Shown here: positions 1 through 8,349 of the stretch, piece after piece
Numbering within the stretch: the stretch's first letter is position 1
How the letters are laid out: every line of letters begins with the position of its first letter
NCBI GenBank assembly: GCA_003283415.1
Contig: QBXH01000008.1
Span: 1 to 56,877 of the forward strand
DNA: 56,877 nt
From: Prochlorococcus sp. AG-321-E21
GTDB lineage: Bacteria > Cyanobacteriota > Cyanobacteriia > PCC-6307 > Cyanobiaceae
Direction of reading: 5' to 3'
The notes under the pieces: generated by a model
What the model was told of the DNA's origin: nothing
What the model saw: only the letters and a program-made list of their open reading frames with translations
Database searches by the model: none
Program-made: the position numbers and the translations under genes

Positions 1-1
1 T

Positions 2-490
2 GAACTGATTTGCAAAAAATATAGAGTTAAATCTTTTTTACTTGGAGAAGAGGATCAATTATCAAATGGAATCTCTGAGGTCGTTTGGAATCATACAACC
101 CTTCACATGAGAGCAAAGGACAAAAATTGGACATATTTACAGATGCTTTTACCTTTAAATAAGGAATTGGAATTAATTAACGCTTTGAAAGAAAAATGGG
201 GTTCAAATGTTCTTTGGCATATTGAAGCAGTCTCTCAACAAGGGGTTCCTAGATTAGCTGCATTGCCAGTATTAAAGTGGCATAGTGAAGAGCGGTTAAA
301 TCAAATAATTGATAATTGTAAAAAACTTGGAGCAATTATTTTTAATCCTCATGTATTAACTGTTGAGGGGGGTGGCTTAGGAGTTATTGATTCTGATCAA
401 GTAAAAGCAAAAATAAAATTCGATCCTAAAGGTTTATTAAATCCTGGAAAATTGGAAGGCTGGGAAATAAAAGATGAATTTAAAAATTAA
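2..490 (+). CDS. FAD-linked oxidase, C-terminal part (5' end outside window)
   Basis: This is the C-terminal ~162 residues of an FAD/FMN-containing dehydrogenase of the glycolate/lactate oxidase type. The frame is open from the first bases of the window, so the gene begins upstream; the first internal ATG (107) is not the start. The tail reads FDPKGLLNPGKLEGWEI, which matches the 'K..FDP.G.LNPGK' C-terminal signature of the FAD-linked oxidase family. The N-terminal FAD-binding domain is not visible, so the substrate (glycolate, lactate or another) cannot be decided. The stop overlaps the convergent folC gene by 4 bases. Confidence 0.7.
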   Translation, partial: ELICKKYRVKSFLLGEEDQLSNGISEVVWNHTTLHMRAKDKNWTYLQMLLPLNKELELINALKEKWGSNVLWHIEAVSQQGVPRLAALPVLKWHSEERLNQIIDNCKKLGAIIFNPHVLTVEGGGLGVIDSDQVKAKIKFDPKGLLNPGKLEGWEIKDEFKN

Positions 491-1719
491 TACTTTTGAT
501 TATTTGCTAACTTAATGAACTCTGCGACTAAAAAAATTGAGCCAGTTAGCACAGGATGGCAATTTGGCCATTTTTTAAGCTCTAGAAGATAATTAAAAGC
601 AAGATAAATATTCTTAAATTCAATAATATTTAAATAATCAAATTCGGGATTATTTGAAAGATCTTTTAATCTCCAACTGGTTTGATTAGGAATTGGAACT
701 AATAATATGTGGTCATTTTTTTTTATAAGAAATTTCATCATTGATGCAATATCCTTGCTTCTTTGGACTCCTAAAATCCAGTAAACCCCTTCTTCATGAT
801 TTTTCCAAGTTTTTCTTTCCTCTGAAAGGGCCTTTGCGGCAGAACAATTATGCGCGGAATCAACAAGTACTTTTTTATCATAAAAATTAATTATTTCTAA
901 CCTCCCCTTCCATTTTGTATTCTTCAGCCCTTCCCTTATGGAGCGTTCTTTAATATTAGATCCTAAATTATTAAGTGCTTCAATTACTCCAATAGCAACA
1001 GCTGCATTTTGTTTCTGAAAATTTCCTTTTAAACCAAGCACGAACTCATCAGATAATGAATCTTTCCATATGATTTTTGCACCTACTTCTTTAGCTCTTG
1101 CCTTAATAATTTCCTCAACTTCAGCTTTTTGACGAAAAGAAATAACAAATGCATTTTTTTCAATTACTGCTACTTTTTCTTTGGCAATTTTTTCAATTGA
1201 GTCTCCAAGATACTCAATGTGATCTAAACCTATATTTCCAATGGCAATTATTGGTCTTAGATTATGAGCTGTAGTTGCGTCTAATCTTCCACCTAAACCA
1301 GCTTCAAAAATTAATAAATCTACTTTTTTAAAATCAAAATAAACTAGTGCGCAGCAAAGAATCAGTTCAAAAGGGGATAATTTATGGGTTGAAAGATCAT
1401 TTTCTATTTTCTTAAATAGTCCTTCAAAGTTTTTTTTGCTAATACTCTCTTTGTTCACTCTAATCCTTTCACAGATATCTAAAAGGTGAGGAGAAGTAGT
1501 TACTCCAATATTTTTTTTCTCGGTGTAAAGAATATTTTCTATGAAAGCAGTAATCGAACCTTTTCCATTTGTTCCAATAATTTGAATCGCGGGGATATTT
1601 TTGCAAGGATCATTTAATTCCTCAAGAGCTTTTTTTACTCTTGATAATCCTAATTGAATATTTTCCCTTTCAAATTTGGGCGAAAGTAAATCAAAGTTCT
1701 TAAAGTTTTCTTTTTTCAA
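487..1719 (-). CDS. folC: Bifunctional folylpolyglutamate synthase / dihydrofolate synthase
   Basis: Cytosolic Mur-ligase-fold ATPase that joins glutamate to dihydropteroate and extends the polyglutamate tail of folates. The P-loop GTNGKGS is at residues 49-55, followed by the family block FEAGLGGRLDATT and by the C-terminal-domain motif DSAHN (usually D-G/S-AHNP, near residue 285). The 410 aa length is normal for cyanobacterial FolC. The ATG start places the P-loop at the expected distance. It lies 12 bases downstream of argD on the same strand, so the two are probably cotranscribed, and it converges on the FAD oxidase gene. Confidence 0.92.
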   Translation of the reverse strand: MKKENFKNFDLLSPKFERENIQLGLSRVKKALEELNDPCKNIPAIQIIGTNGKGSITAFIENILYTEKKNIGVTTSPHLLDICERIRVNKESISKKNFEGLFKKIENDLSTHKLSPFELILCCALVYFDFKKVDLLIFEAGLGGRLDATTAHNLRPIIAIGNIGLDHIEYLGDSIEKIAKEKVAVIEKNAFVISFRQKAEVEEIIKARAKEVGAKIIWKDSLSDEFVLGLKGNFQKQNAAVAIGVIEALNNLGSNIKERSIREGLKNTKWKGRLEIINFYDKKVLVDSAHNCSAAKALSEERKTWKNHEEGVYWILGVQRSKDIASMMKFLIKKNDHILLVPIPNQTSWRLKDLSNNPEFDYLNIIEFKNIYLAFNYLLELKKWPNCHPVLTGSIFLVAEFIKLANNQKY

Positions 1720-1731
1720 AACTTTAAGGAT

Positions 1732-2907
1732 TTATAGTTCTTCAAAAATTAAATCTAACTTCTTTAAGAGTATATTTATTTCATTTCGCGAAATTATTAA
1801 TGGTGGGACAAACCTAACCACATTGCCTCCTGCGGGTACAAGAAGTAAACCTTTATCAAAAGCTTTTAATGTGATTGTTTTTGCATCTGTATATAAATCA
1901 TTTATAACAAGACCTTGTATTAATCCAATTCCTCTTATGCCATTGATAATATGGGGAAATTTATTTGAAAGTTTTACAAAACCTTCTCCCAATTGATTAC
2001 CTCTTAAAAATACATTATTAAGAATTTTACGTCGTTTAATTTCTTCCAAGACTGTCAAAGCAGCCCTACAAGCAAAGGGATTTCCACCAAAGGTGCTTGC
2101 ATGGTCTCCCGGTGTGAAAATATTAGCTTTTTCTTGTACCAATAAAGCACCAATAGCATGACCCCCTCCTAATCCTTTAGCTAATGTGAATCCATCAGGT
2201 TCGATTCCCAGGTTCTCATACCCCCACATTTTTCCAGTTCTACCTACCCCACTCTGAACTTCATCAAAAATTAAAAGAGAATTGTTTTGATTGCAAATTT
2301 CTCTTAATTCTTGGAAAAAATTTTTATCTCCAGGAATTACTCCTCCTTCTCCTTGAATAGGCTCAATTAAAACTCCGGAAACTTTTTGACCGTTTTTTTG
2401 ACATTCATCAAATAACTTTTTTACTGAAGCTATATCGTTATATTTAAAAAACTTAAATCCTTTAACCATTGGCTCAAAACCTTTTTGATACTTGGGCTGA
2501 CCAGTTGCACTTAAAGTTGCGATTGTTCTCCCATGAAAACTTGACTCAGCGGCAAGAATAAAAGAATCTTTACCTGCATGTTTTGTGTTCCCATATTTTT
2601 TTATTAATTTAATCGCTGACTCATTCGCCTCAGCACCACTATTGCAGAAGAAAACACTTTCTGCGCAACTCTGTCTGGTTAAATATTTACTTAATTCTTC
2701 TTGTTCTTCAATTTTATAGAGATTAGAAATATGTTGAACTTTTTTTAATTGAGTTAATAACTTATTTCTAAGAATTCTATCGCTATGGCCTAAACTACAT
2801 GTTGCTATTCCAGCAACTGCGTCAAGATATTTCTTTCCTCCTCTGTCCCAAAGCCAACAGCCCTTACCTTTTTTAAAAGATATATCAAACCTAGTATAAG
2901 TATTCAT
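1732..2907 (-). CDS. argD: Acetylornithine aminotransferase
   Basis: PLP-dependent class III aminotransferase of arginine biosynthesis (N-acetylglutamate semialdehyde to N-acetylornithine), about 391 aa. Visible are NSGAEAN (89-95), the DEVQSGVGRTG block (215-225) and the PLP-binding lysine in LAKGLGGG (K244). The reading frame stays open for another 33 codons upstream, but those codons are the tRNA-Leu gene read through. The real start is the ATG at 2905-2907 giving MNTYTRF, which aligns with the usual ArgD N-terminus. The start lies only five bases after the tRNA 3' end, so the mRNA leader after tRNA processing would be about 5 nt. Confidence 0.93.
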   Translation of the reverse strand: MNTYTRFDISFKKGKGCWLWDRGGKKYLDAVAGIATCSLGHSDRILRNKLLTQLKKVQHISNLYKIEEQEELSKYLTRQSCAESVFFCNSGAEANESAIKLIKKYGNTKHAGKDSFILAAESSFHGRTIATLSATGQPKYQKGFEPMVKGFKFFKYNDIASVKKLFDECQKNGQKVSGVLIEPIQGEGGVIPGDKNFFQELREICNQNNSLLIFDEVQSGVGRTGKMWGYENLGIEPDGFTLAKGLGGGHAIGALLVQEKANIFTPGDHASTFGGNPFACRAALTVLEEIKRRKILNNVFLRGNQLGEGFVKLSNKFPHIINGIRGIGLIQGLVINDLYTDAKTITLKAFDKGLLLVPAGGNVVRFVPPLIISRNEINILLKKLDLIFEEL

Positions 2908-2912
2908 CAAAG

Positions 2913-2994
2913 TGGGAGCGGTCGGACTTGAACCGACATACCCGAAGGTGCCGCATTTTGAGTGCGGTGCGTCTACCAATTCCACCACGCTCCC
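2913..2994 (-). tRNA. tRNA-Leu (anticodon CAA)
   Basis: On the minus strand the acceptor GGGAGCG pairs with CGCTCCC followed by discriminator A. The anticodon stem CCGCA/TGCGG carries the loop CTCAAAA, giving anticodon CAA (decodes UUG). A short variable arm and the T-arm GGTTCAAGTCC follow, as expected for a class II leucine tRNA. No CCA is encoded. It sits directly in front of argD on the same strand. Confidence 0.93.
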
Positions 2995-3037
2995 AAGGCT
3001 TTTCAAGAATAAACAACTTTTTTATTATAACAAGAAT

Positions 3038-3139
3038 TTATTTATTGACTACTCTCTCCCTTCTATAAACATCAACTTGTTCAGGCATCCTCTGAAAGAA
3101 ATTAATAACTTTATTCAATTGAGATCTTAAATCAAACAC
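3038..3139 (-). CDS. Small conserved-looking protein, 33 aa
   Basis: Unrecognised small gene upstream of tRNA-Leu. A GTG at 3137-3139 (two codons after an in-frame TGA) opens a 33-codon frame that begins MFDLRSQLNKV and ends EQVDVYRRERVVNK. The composition (charged, R/V/Q-rich, no AT-driven K/N/I runs) looks coding in a genome where random frames are dominated by K, N, I and F. It has no membrane segment. An internal ATG would give a 16 aa product instead. Function unknown. Confidence 0.45.
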   Translation of the reverse strand: MFDLRSQLNKVINFFQRMPEQVDVYRRERVVNK

Positions 3140-3288
3140 ATTTCAAGAGGAATTTCTTAAAAAGATAAAGATTCTTCACACCTTTGCGACAATATCGTCA
3201 CTGTTTTAGATTTTTTAGGTTCATTTAACGAATTAGGCTTCACAGATAGTAATACTATGTTATATTAATTATTATTAGCGATAAATCA

Positions 3289-3408
3289 ATGACAAGTATC
3301 AAAACTAAAAACAAAACTCAGAAATTATCATTTAAACTTGCTCCTTATCTTTTTATAGCAGTTACAATTTTTACAGCTTTTGGCTCAAGCAACGGTACTT
3401 GGATATGA
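3289..3408 (+). CDS. Small single-membrane-span protein, 39 aa
   Basis: The tiny frame starts at an ATG and reads MTSIKTKNKTQKLSFKLAPY..., with a basic N-terminus followed by one hydrophobic segment (about residues 18-32, LAPYLFIAVTIFTAF). The basic-then-hydrophobic layout resembles small thylakoid or inner-membrane subunits, but it matches no photosystem or cytochrome small subunit I know. Its stop overlaps the start of the next small gene as ATGA, indicating translational coupling. A TATATT-like -10 lies about 30 bases upstream. Function not recognised. Confidence 0.5.
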   Translation: MTSIKTKNKTQKLSFKLAPYLFIAVTIFTAFGSSNGTWI

Positions 3409-3515
3409 AGAATTTGAATATAAATGGTTTAAATAATTATTGGTCAGTTCGTTTTTTAGTTCTGTCAGTTATTTTTTTAGGTTGTATTTCGTTAGTCAAT
3501 ATTGCCTACGTATAA
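3405..3515 (+). CDS. Small single-membrane-span protein, 36 aa, coupled to the previous one
   Basis: The ATG overlaps the TGA of the preceding frame (ATGA at 3405-3408). The product begins MKNLNINGLNNYWSVRF and continues into a single hydrophobic helix (about residues 17-34) that ends at the C-terminus. It converges on murA with two bases between the stops. With its partner it forms a bicistronic pair of single-span peptides. Alternatively the two frames are one two-span protein of about 75 aa split by a -1 shift. Not recognised. Confidence 0.48.
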   Translation: MKNLNINGLNNYWSVRFLVLSVIFLGCISLVNIAYV

Positions 3516-3517
3516 AT

Positions 3518-4882
3518 TTAAGCGGCTTCAATATTTACTTCTAATTCATTTTCTAAAGAATCTTTTTTATTATTGAATAATCCATTCTTAAATTCCCTTT
3601 TTATATTTACTCCTAATTTAGATAACTTATATTCAAATTCTTCATATCCCCTGTCTAAATGCTCAAGTCCATAAACATTACTAACATTTTCCGAAACTAA
3701 AGCTGCGATTACTAAAGCGGCTGAGGATCTTAAATCAGTACCAATTAAATCCGTTCCTTTTAATTTTTTAACTCCATTAATATGTGCGATATTGTTATTT
3801 ACTACTATGGAAGCACCCATTTTATTTAATAGGGCAACGTGATTCATTCTGTTTTCAAAGATTTTTTCAGAGATCATTGATCTCCCTTTAGCGATAGTCA
3901 TTAGAGCCATAAATGGAGCCTGTAAGTCTGTAGGGAATCCAGGAAAAGGAGCAGTTTTAATTTTTACAGCGTTGATACTTTTGCCATTTATTGAAATCGA
4001 ATTTCCTTTTATAAATACTTTACTTCCACTCTCTTCTAACTTCTTTAAAACTGCCTCTAAGTGAATTGGTATTACTGGAGAAATTGTAATTGAAGATGAA
4101 GTTGCAGCAGCAGCTATTAAAAAAGTTCCAGCTTCTATTCTATCCGGAATTACTTTGTGAGAACAGCCATGAAGGTTTTGCACTCCATCAATAATTATTT
4201 TTTCTTTACCTGCGTCATAAATTTTTGCGCCCATTTTATTTAACATCTGACACAAATCTTGAATTTCAGGCTCCCTTGCCGCATTTTCTATTACAGTTCT
4301 TCCTTCTGCTAAGGATGCTGCCATTATTAGAGTTTCAGTTGCTCCAACACTTGGACAATTTAATCTGATATTTGCACCAAATAGTTTACTTTTCTTCTCA
4401 ACTAGTGTTGCCTTTACGACCTCTCTTTCAATAATAATTTCTGCACCTAGTGCTCTTAACCCATTTATGTGCTCATTGATAGGTCTTTCACCAATATTAC
4501 AACCACCTGGTAAAGGTATTGAAGCCTCCCCAAATCTTGCTAATAATGCACCAATACAAAAGAAACTAGCTCTTAATCCATTTACAAGTTCAAATGGAAG
4601 TTCTTGTATGGATAGATTCTTGGAATCAATTATTACTTGATGGTCTTTTTTCTGTAACTTAACTCCTAAATTTTTAAGGATATTTCCCATTTTCTCAATA
4701 TCAGTAAGAAGAGGAACATTATCTAATATGATTTTTTCTTTAGTTAGTAATGATGCTGCAAGTAATACTAATGCGGAATTTTTTGCACCACTTATTTTTA
4801 CTTTCCCTCTTAAAGTATTTTGGCCAATAATCTTTAAATTTTGGGATTTAAGATATGACTTATTATTTCTTCCGCAAACCAT
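3518..4882 (-). CDS. murA: UDP-N-acetylglucosamine 1-carboxyvinyltransferase
   Basis: First committed step of peptidoglycan synthesis: transfers enolpyruvate from PEP to UDP-GlcNAc in the cytoplasm. The EPSP-synthase-like fold is recognisable from SGAKNSAL (catalytic K34-N35 pair) and from the active-site loop PLPGGCNIGERPINEHI with the fosfomycin-sensitive cysteine at C128. The 454 aa length includes a short N-terminal extension (about 14 aa) and a charged C-terminal tail compared with E. coli MurA (about 419 aa). It is transcribed divergently from the downstream methyltransferase. Confidence 0.95.
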   Translation of the reverse strand: MVCGRNNKSYLKSQNLKIIGQNTLRGKVKISGAKNSALVLLAASLLTKEKIILDNVPLLTDIEKMGNILKNLGVKLQKKDHQVIIDSKNLSIQELPFELVNGLRASFFCIGALLARFGEASIPLPGGCNIGERPINEHINGLRALGAEIIIEREVVKATLVEKKSKLFGANIRLNCPSVGATETLIMAASLAEGRTVIENAAREPEIQDLCQMLNKMGAKIYDAGKEKIIIDGVQNLHGCSHKVIPDRIEAGTFLIAAAATSSSITISPVIPIHLEAVLKKLEESGSKVFIKGNSISINGKSINAVKIKTAPFPGFPTDLQAPFMALMTIAKGRSMISEKIFENRMNHVALLNKMGASIVVNNNIAHINGVKKLKGTDLIGTDLRSSAALVIAALVSENVSNVYGLEHLDRGYEEFEYKLSKLGVNIKREFKNGLFNNKKDSLENELEVNIEAA

Positions 4883-5070
4883 TAAGAATTTTTTTATTAA
4901 TTTTATAATGACAAACTAAATATAGTAAGTCCACCCTGCGTAACGTGATGAATGTTAATTAATAGTAAAGGGTGTAAATTTTAATGGCTAAGAATTAAGA
5001 TTAAAAAAAATTGATCAAAATATTTAAGTAACTAGAATGTGTTTAACATTAAAATTATCCCAAAATTACT
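4883..5070. other. Intergenic region between divergent murA and the SpoU methyltransferase
   Basis: AT-rich spacer. The only structure noted is a weak split inverted repeat (CACCCT at 4932-4937, AGGGTG at 4969-4974, 31-base loop). A short ATG frame starting at 5037 encodes 21 codons and may be relevant to the start of the next gene. No RNA gene was recognised. Confidence 0.3.
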
Positions 5071-5091
5071 ATAGAAAATATTTTTCCAAAA

Positions 5092-5928
5092 ATTACCAGT
5101 AAAAGTAATGCTTTAGTTAAAAGATTTAGATCGTTTAAAAAAGGATCTAATACAAAAGATAAAGATTATTTTTGTATTGAAGGAACTCATTTGATAGAAG
5201 AAATGCTGAAGTCTGGTAATTGTCCTTCAAAAGTTTTAACTACTGAAAAATGGCTTGATAAAAATGAGGAACTTTATCAAAAGATTGATCAATCATTAAT
5301 AATTGTCGTTTCAGAAGAAGTTTTAGCTTCAGCCGTATCTACAAAAAATCCTGATGGTGTAGCAGCTTTGGTAGAGATTTCGTCAATACTTAATTTTGAC
5401 TTTAATAATCAAGATGACTTTATTCTTGTCCTTGATAGGATTCAAGACCCTGGGAATATGGGGAACCTTTTTAGAACAGCTTTAGCTGCGGGTGTTAATA
5501 AGATATTATTAGCTGGAGGTGCGAACCCTTTAGGCCAAAAGACATTAAGAGCATCTAGTGGATCTGTTTTTCATCTCCCATTTAAAAGATTTGATGGAGG
5601 TGAAGAAGAAATAATTAATTCTTTATTGAAATCATTAAATCAATTATCAAAGAATGGATTTCAAATAATTTCTACAAGTAGCCATAATAAAAATCTTAAT
5701 AATTCTCAAAAACTATATTGGGAAATTGATTGGTCTAAACCAACTGCACTTATATTGGGTAATGAAGGTAATGGTATTCATAAAAGAATTCAAGAAGCTT
5801 TTAATGAAACAATTACTATTCCGCATAATGAGCTTGTAGAATCATTGAATGTGGCTTGTGTTGCAGTTCCATTATTACTTGAACGAAAAAGAGTCGCATA
5901 TACTTCTACTTCCAGAATACAAAAGTGA
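5092..5928 (+). CDS. SpoU/TrmH-family RNA 2'-O-methyltransferase
   Basis: SAM-dependent ribose methyltransferase with the knotted SPOUT fold. The motifs are present in order: LDRIQDPGNMGNLFRTALAAG, ILGNEGNGI and the C-terminal IPHNELVESLNVACVAVPLL. A TTG at 5191 opens a 245 aa frame. However, the codons upstream (5092-5190) encode ITSKSNALVKRFRSF... and IEGTH, which match the conserved N-terminal substrate-binding domain of the family, so the protein must start further upstream. No ATG/GTG/TTG lies in that frame back to the stop at 5050-5052; only ATA (5071) and ATT (5080, 5092) codons do. The stop overlaps lpd (GTGA). The target (23S rRNA or tRNA) is unknown. Confidence 0.82.
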   Translation: MTSKSNALVKRFRSFKKGSNTKDKDYFCIEGTHLIEEMLKSGNCPSKVLTTEKWLDKNEELYQKIDQSLIIVVSEEVLASAVSTKNPDGVAALVEISSILNFDFNNQDDFILVLDRIQDPGNMGNLFRTALAAGVNKILLAGGANPLGQKTLRASSGSVFHLPFKRFDGGEEEIINSLLKSLNQLSKNGFQIISTSSHNKNLNNSQKLYWEIDWSKPTALILGNEGNGIHKRIQEAFNETITIPHNELVESLNVACVAVPLLLERKRVAYTSTSRIQK

Positions 5929-7364
5929 CTGATCCAAATTTTGACTTTGATTTAATAGTAATTGGCGCAGGATATGGAGGATTTGATGCCGCCAAACATG
6001 CTGCAGGTAAAGGTCTTAAAGTTGCCATCATAGAGTCTGGAGATATGGGAGGGACTTGTGTTAATAAGGGATGCGTACCTTCCAAAGCTCTTTTGGCAGC
6101 AAGTGGAAAAGTTAGAGAAATAGCCAACTATGAACATTTAGCAAAGTTTGGTATTCATGCTTCCCCTGTTAGATTCGAAAGATCAAAAATTGCTAATCAT
6201 GCTAATAATTTAGTTTCAAATGTTAGAGAAAATTTAACAAAAACCCTCAAAAGAATTGGAGTTGAAATTATTTTAGGATTTGGAAGGCTTGAAGGTGATC
6301 AAAAAGTAGGAGTAAGAGATAATAATGGAATTGATAAGATCTTTACATGTAAAAATACAGTTCTAGCGACAGGCTCCTCTCCTTTTGTACCCCCTGGAAT
6401 AACTTTAGATAATAGAACAGTTTTTACAAGTGATGATGCAGTAAAACTTGAATGGCTCCCAAGATGGATAGCTATTATTGGAAGTGGATATATAGGTTTG
6501 GAATTCGCCGATGTATATACTGCTCTAGGTTGTGAAGTTACCATGATCGAGGCTTTGGAAAATATAATGCCAACCTTTGATCCCGATATCACAAAAATAG
6601 CTAAGAAAAATCTAATTCAATCAAGAGATATTGATACAAAATCTAATGTATTTGCGACTAAGATCACACCTGGATGCCCTGTAAAGATAGAACTGACGGA
6701 TGCAAAATCAAAGGAAATTGTAGAAAACTTAGAAGTTGATGGTGTTCTTGTAGCAACTGGTAGGAGTCCTAATAGTAAAAATCTCAATCTTGATTCCGTT
6801 GGCATCGAAACTGTAAAAGGTTATATTCCTATCGATGATCAAATGAGAGTTATAAATGGTGAAAAAATAATACCTAATATTTGGGCCGTTGGTGATGTTA
6901 CTGGTAAGCTTATGCTTGCCCATGCAGCAGCAGCTCAAGGAACAATTGCTGTTGATAATATATGTGGTGAGCACAAAGAAATAAATTATAGAAGTATTCC
7001 AGCCGCAACATTTACTCACCCTGAGATTAGTTCAGTAGGCTTATCTGAAAATGATGCTAAAGAAATAGCTATCAAAGAAAGTTTTACTTTAGGAGTTGTG
7101 AAAAGTTATTTTAAAGCTAATTCTAAGGCATTAGCAGAATTGGAAAGTGATGGAATTCTTAAGTTGCTTTTCAATAAAAATAATGGAAAAGTATTAGGTG
7201 CTCATATCTTTGGCATGCATGCAGCTGATTTGATTCAAGAAATTGCAAATGCGATCTCTAGAAACCAAGATGTAATTCAGCTAGCTACTGAAGTACATAC
7301 TCATCCTACTCTTAGTGAAGTAGTTGAGGTTGCTTATAAACAGGCTGCTTCTCAAGTAAAGTAA
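5925..7364 (+). CDS. lpd: Dihydrolipoamide dehydrogenase (E3)
   Basis: FAD-dependent disulfide oxidoreductase that reoxidises lipoamide in the pyruvate dehydrogenase complex, and in the glycine cleavage system where present. It has the FAD-binding GAGYGG (14-19), the redox-active disulfide CVNKGC (45-50), a second nucleotide-binding GSGYIGLEFAD, the FAD motif WAVGDV, and the C-terminal HTHPTLSE with the catalytic His. The 479 aa length is typical. The GTG start at 5925 overlaps the upstream methyltransferase stop as GTGA, suggesting coupling. Another subunit of the same complex, pdhA, lies at 15924-16961. Confidence 0.95.
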   Translation: MTDPNFDFDLIVIGAGYGGFDAAKHAAGKGLKVAIIESGDMGGTCVNKGCVPSKALLAASGKVREIANYEHLAKFGIHASPVRFERSKIANHANNLVSNVRENLTKTLKRIGVEIILGFGRLEGDQKVGVRDNNGIDKIFTCKNTVLATGSSPFVPPGITLDNRTVFTSDDAVKLEWLPRWIAIIGSGYIGLEFADVYTALGCEVTMIEALENIMPTFDPDITKIAKKNLIQSRDIDTKSNVFATKITPGCPVKIELTDAKSKEIVENLEVDGVLVATGRSPNSKNLNLDSVGIETVKGYIPIDDQMRVINGEKIIPNIWAVGDVTGKLMLAHAAAAQGTIAVDNICGEHKEINYRSIPAATFTHPEISSVGLSENDAKEIAIKESFTLGVVKSYFKANSKALAELESDGILKLLFNKNNGKVLGAHIFGMHAADLIQEIANAISRNQDVIQLATEVHTHPTLSEVVEVAYKQAASQVK

Positions 7365-7376
7365 ATTGATTTTTAA

Positions 7377-8258
7377 ATGGAAATAAGACGTAGGCCTCCT
7401 AATCCAACAGTAAGGGTGGAAAATTTAGAATATGCCGTTCCTCATAGAGAGGCGAAAGCAAAAAATATTCTTGAAGAAATTGTTTGGCACAAAGATACTG
7501 AAATCAAAAATTTTAAGAAAATAGTTTCTCTTGAAGATCTAATAAAAAAGCTTGATAAACTTCCTCTTCCTAAAGACTTTTGTAAAAGTATATTGCAATC
7601 CAAAATCAAACCGGGAGTTATTGCTGAGATTAAAAAAGCTAGTCCTAGTAAAGGGGTGATTAGGGAAGATTTTAAACCAGAAGAAATTGCTTCTAGTTAT
7701 GAAAGATCTGGTGCCTCATGTATCTCGGTACTAACTGATAAAAGATTTTTTCAAGGGAGTTATGAAATTCTTCAGGAAGTCAGAGGAGCGACTAATTTGC
7801 CTTTGCTATGCAAAGATTTTATTATTTCTGCTTATCAAATATATAAAGCAAGAGTATCAGGTGCTGATGCAATATTATTAATTGCTGCAATTTTAAGTGA
7901 TGATGATTTAGTTTATTTGAAGAAAATTGCTGATAATTTAAAGATGAGTGTATTAGTTGAAGTTCATGATGACCAAGAACTTGAAAGGATATTGAGTTTT
8001 AAATCATTTGATTTAATTGGAATAAATAATAGAGATTTGAAGACTTTTAAAACTGATCTAAAAACATCAATAGAAATAATGAGCAAATATAACGATATAT
8101 TTTTAAAAAATAATATTCTTTCAATTAGTGAATCTGGAATTAATAACTCCGAAGATTTAAAAACTCTCGATTCAATTGGAATTAGGGGTGTTTTAATTGG
8201 CGAAAGGTTTATGAGGGAGAGAGATATTGAAAATAGTTTCAAAAAATTGTTTAATTAG
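7377..8258 (+). CDS. trpC: Indole-3-glycerol-phosphate synthase
   Basis: TIM-barrel enzyme of tryptophan synthesis that closes the indole ring from CdRP. The phosphate/active-site block [35 protein letters not shown] and the C-terminal SESGI...GVLIGERFM are all present. At 293 aa it carries an extra N-terminal stretch of about 30 residues ([12 protein letters not shown]...), as is usual for cyanobacterial TrpC. It follows lpd by 12 bases on the same strand. Confidence 0.94.
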   Translation: MEIRRRPPNPTVRVENLEYAVPHREAKAKNILEEIVWHKDTEIKNFKKIVSLEDLIKKLDKLPLPKDFCKSILQSKIKPGVIAEIKKASPSKGVIREDFKPEEIASSYERSGASCISVLTDKRFFQGSYEILQEVRGATNLPLLCKDFIISAYQIYKARVSGADAILLIAAILSDDDLVYLKKIADNLKMSVLVEVHDDQELERILSFKSFDLIGINNRDLKTFKTDLKTSIEIMSKYNDIFLKNNILSISESGINNSEDLKTLDSIGIRGVLIGERFMRERDIENSFKKLFN

Positions 8259-8349
8259 TATAAATTTTTCTTTTGTATTAAATTAAATATAAGTGACTCT
8301 TTATGAAAGAGAAAAAGTTTTAGGATATTAAAATTCGAAAAAATTTTTT

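Noticed and set aside
2912-3130. Plus-strand frame starting MGAVGLEPTYPKV
   Set aside because: Antisense reading of tRNA-Leu (GLEPTY-type artefact) followed by AT-rich sequence; also overlaps a better small frame on the other strand.
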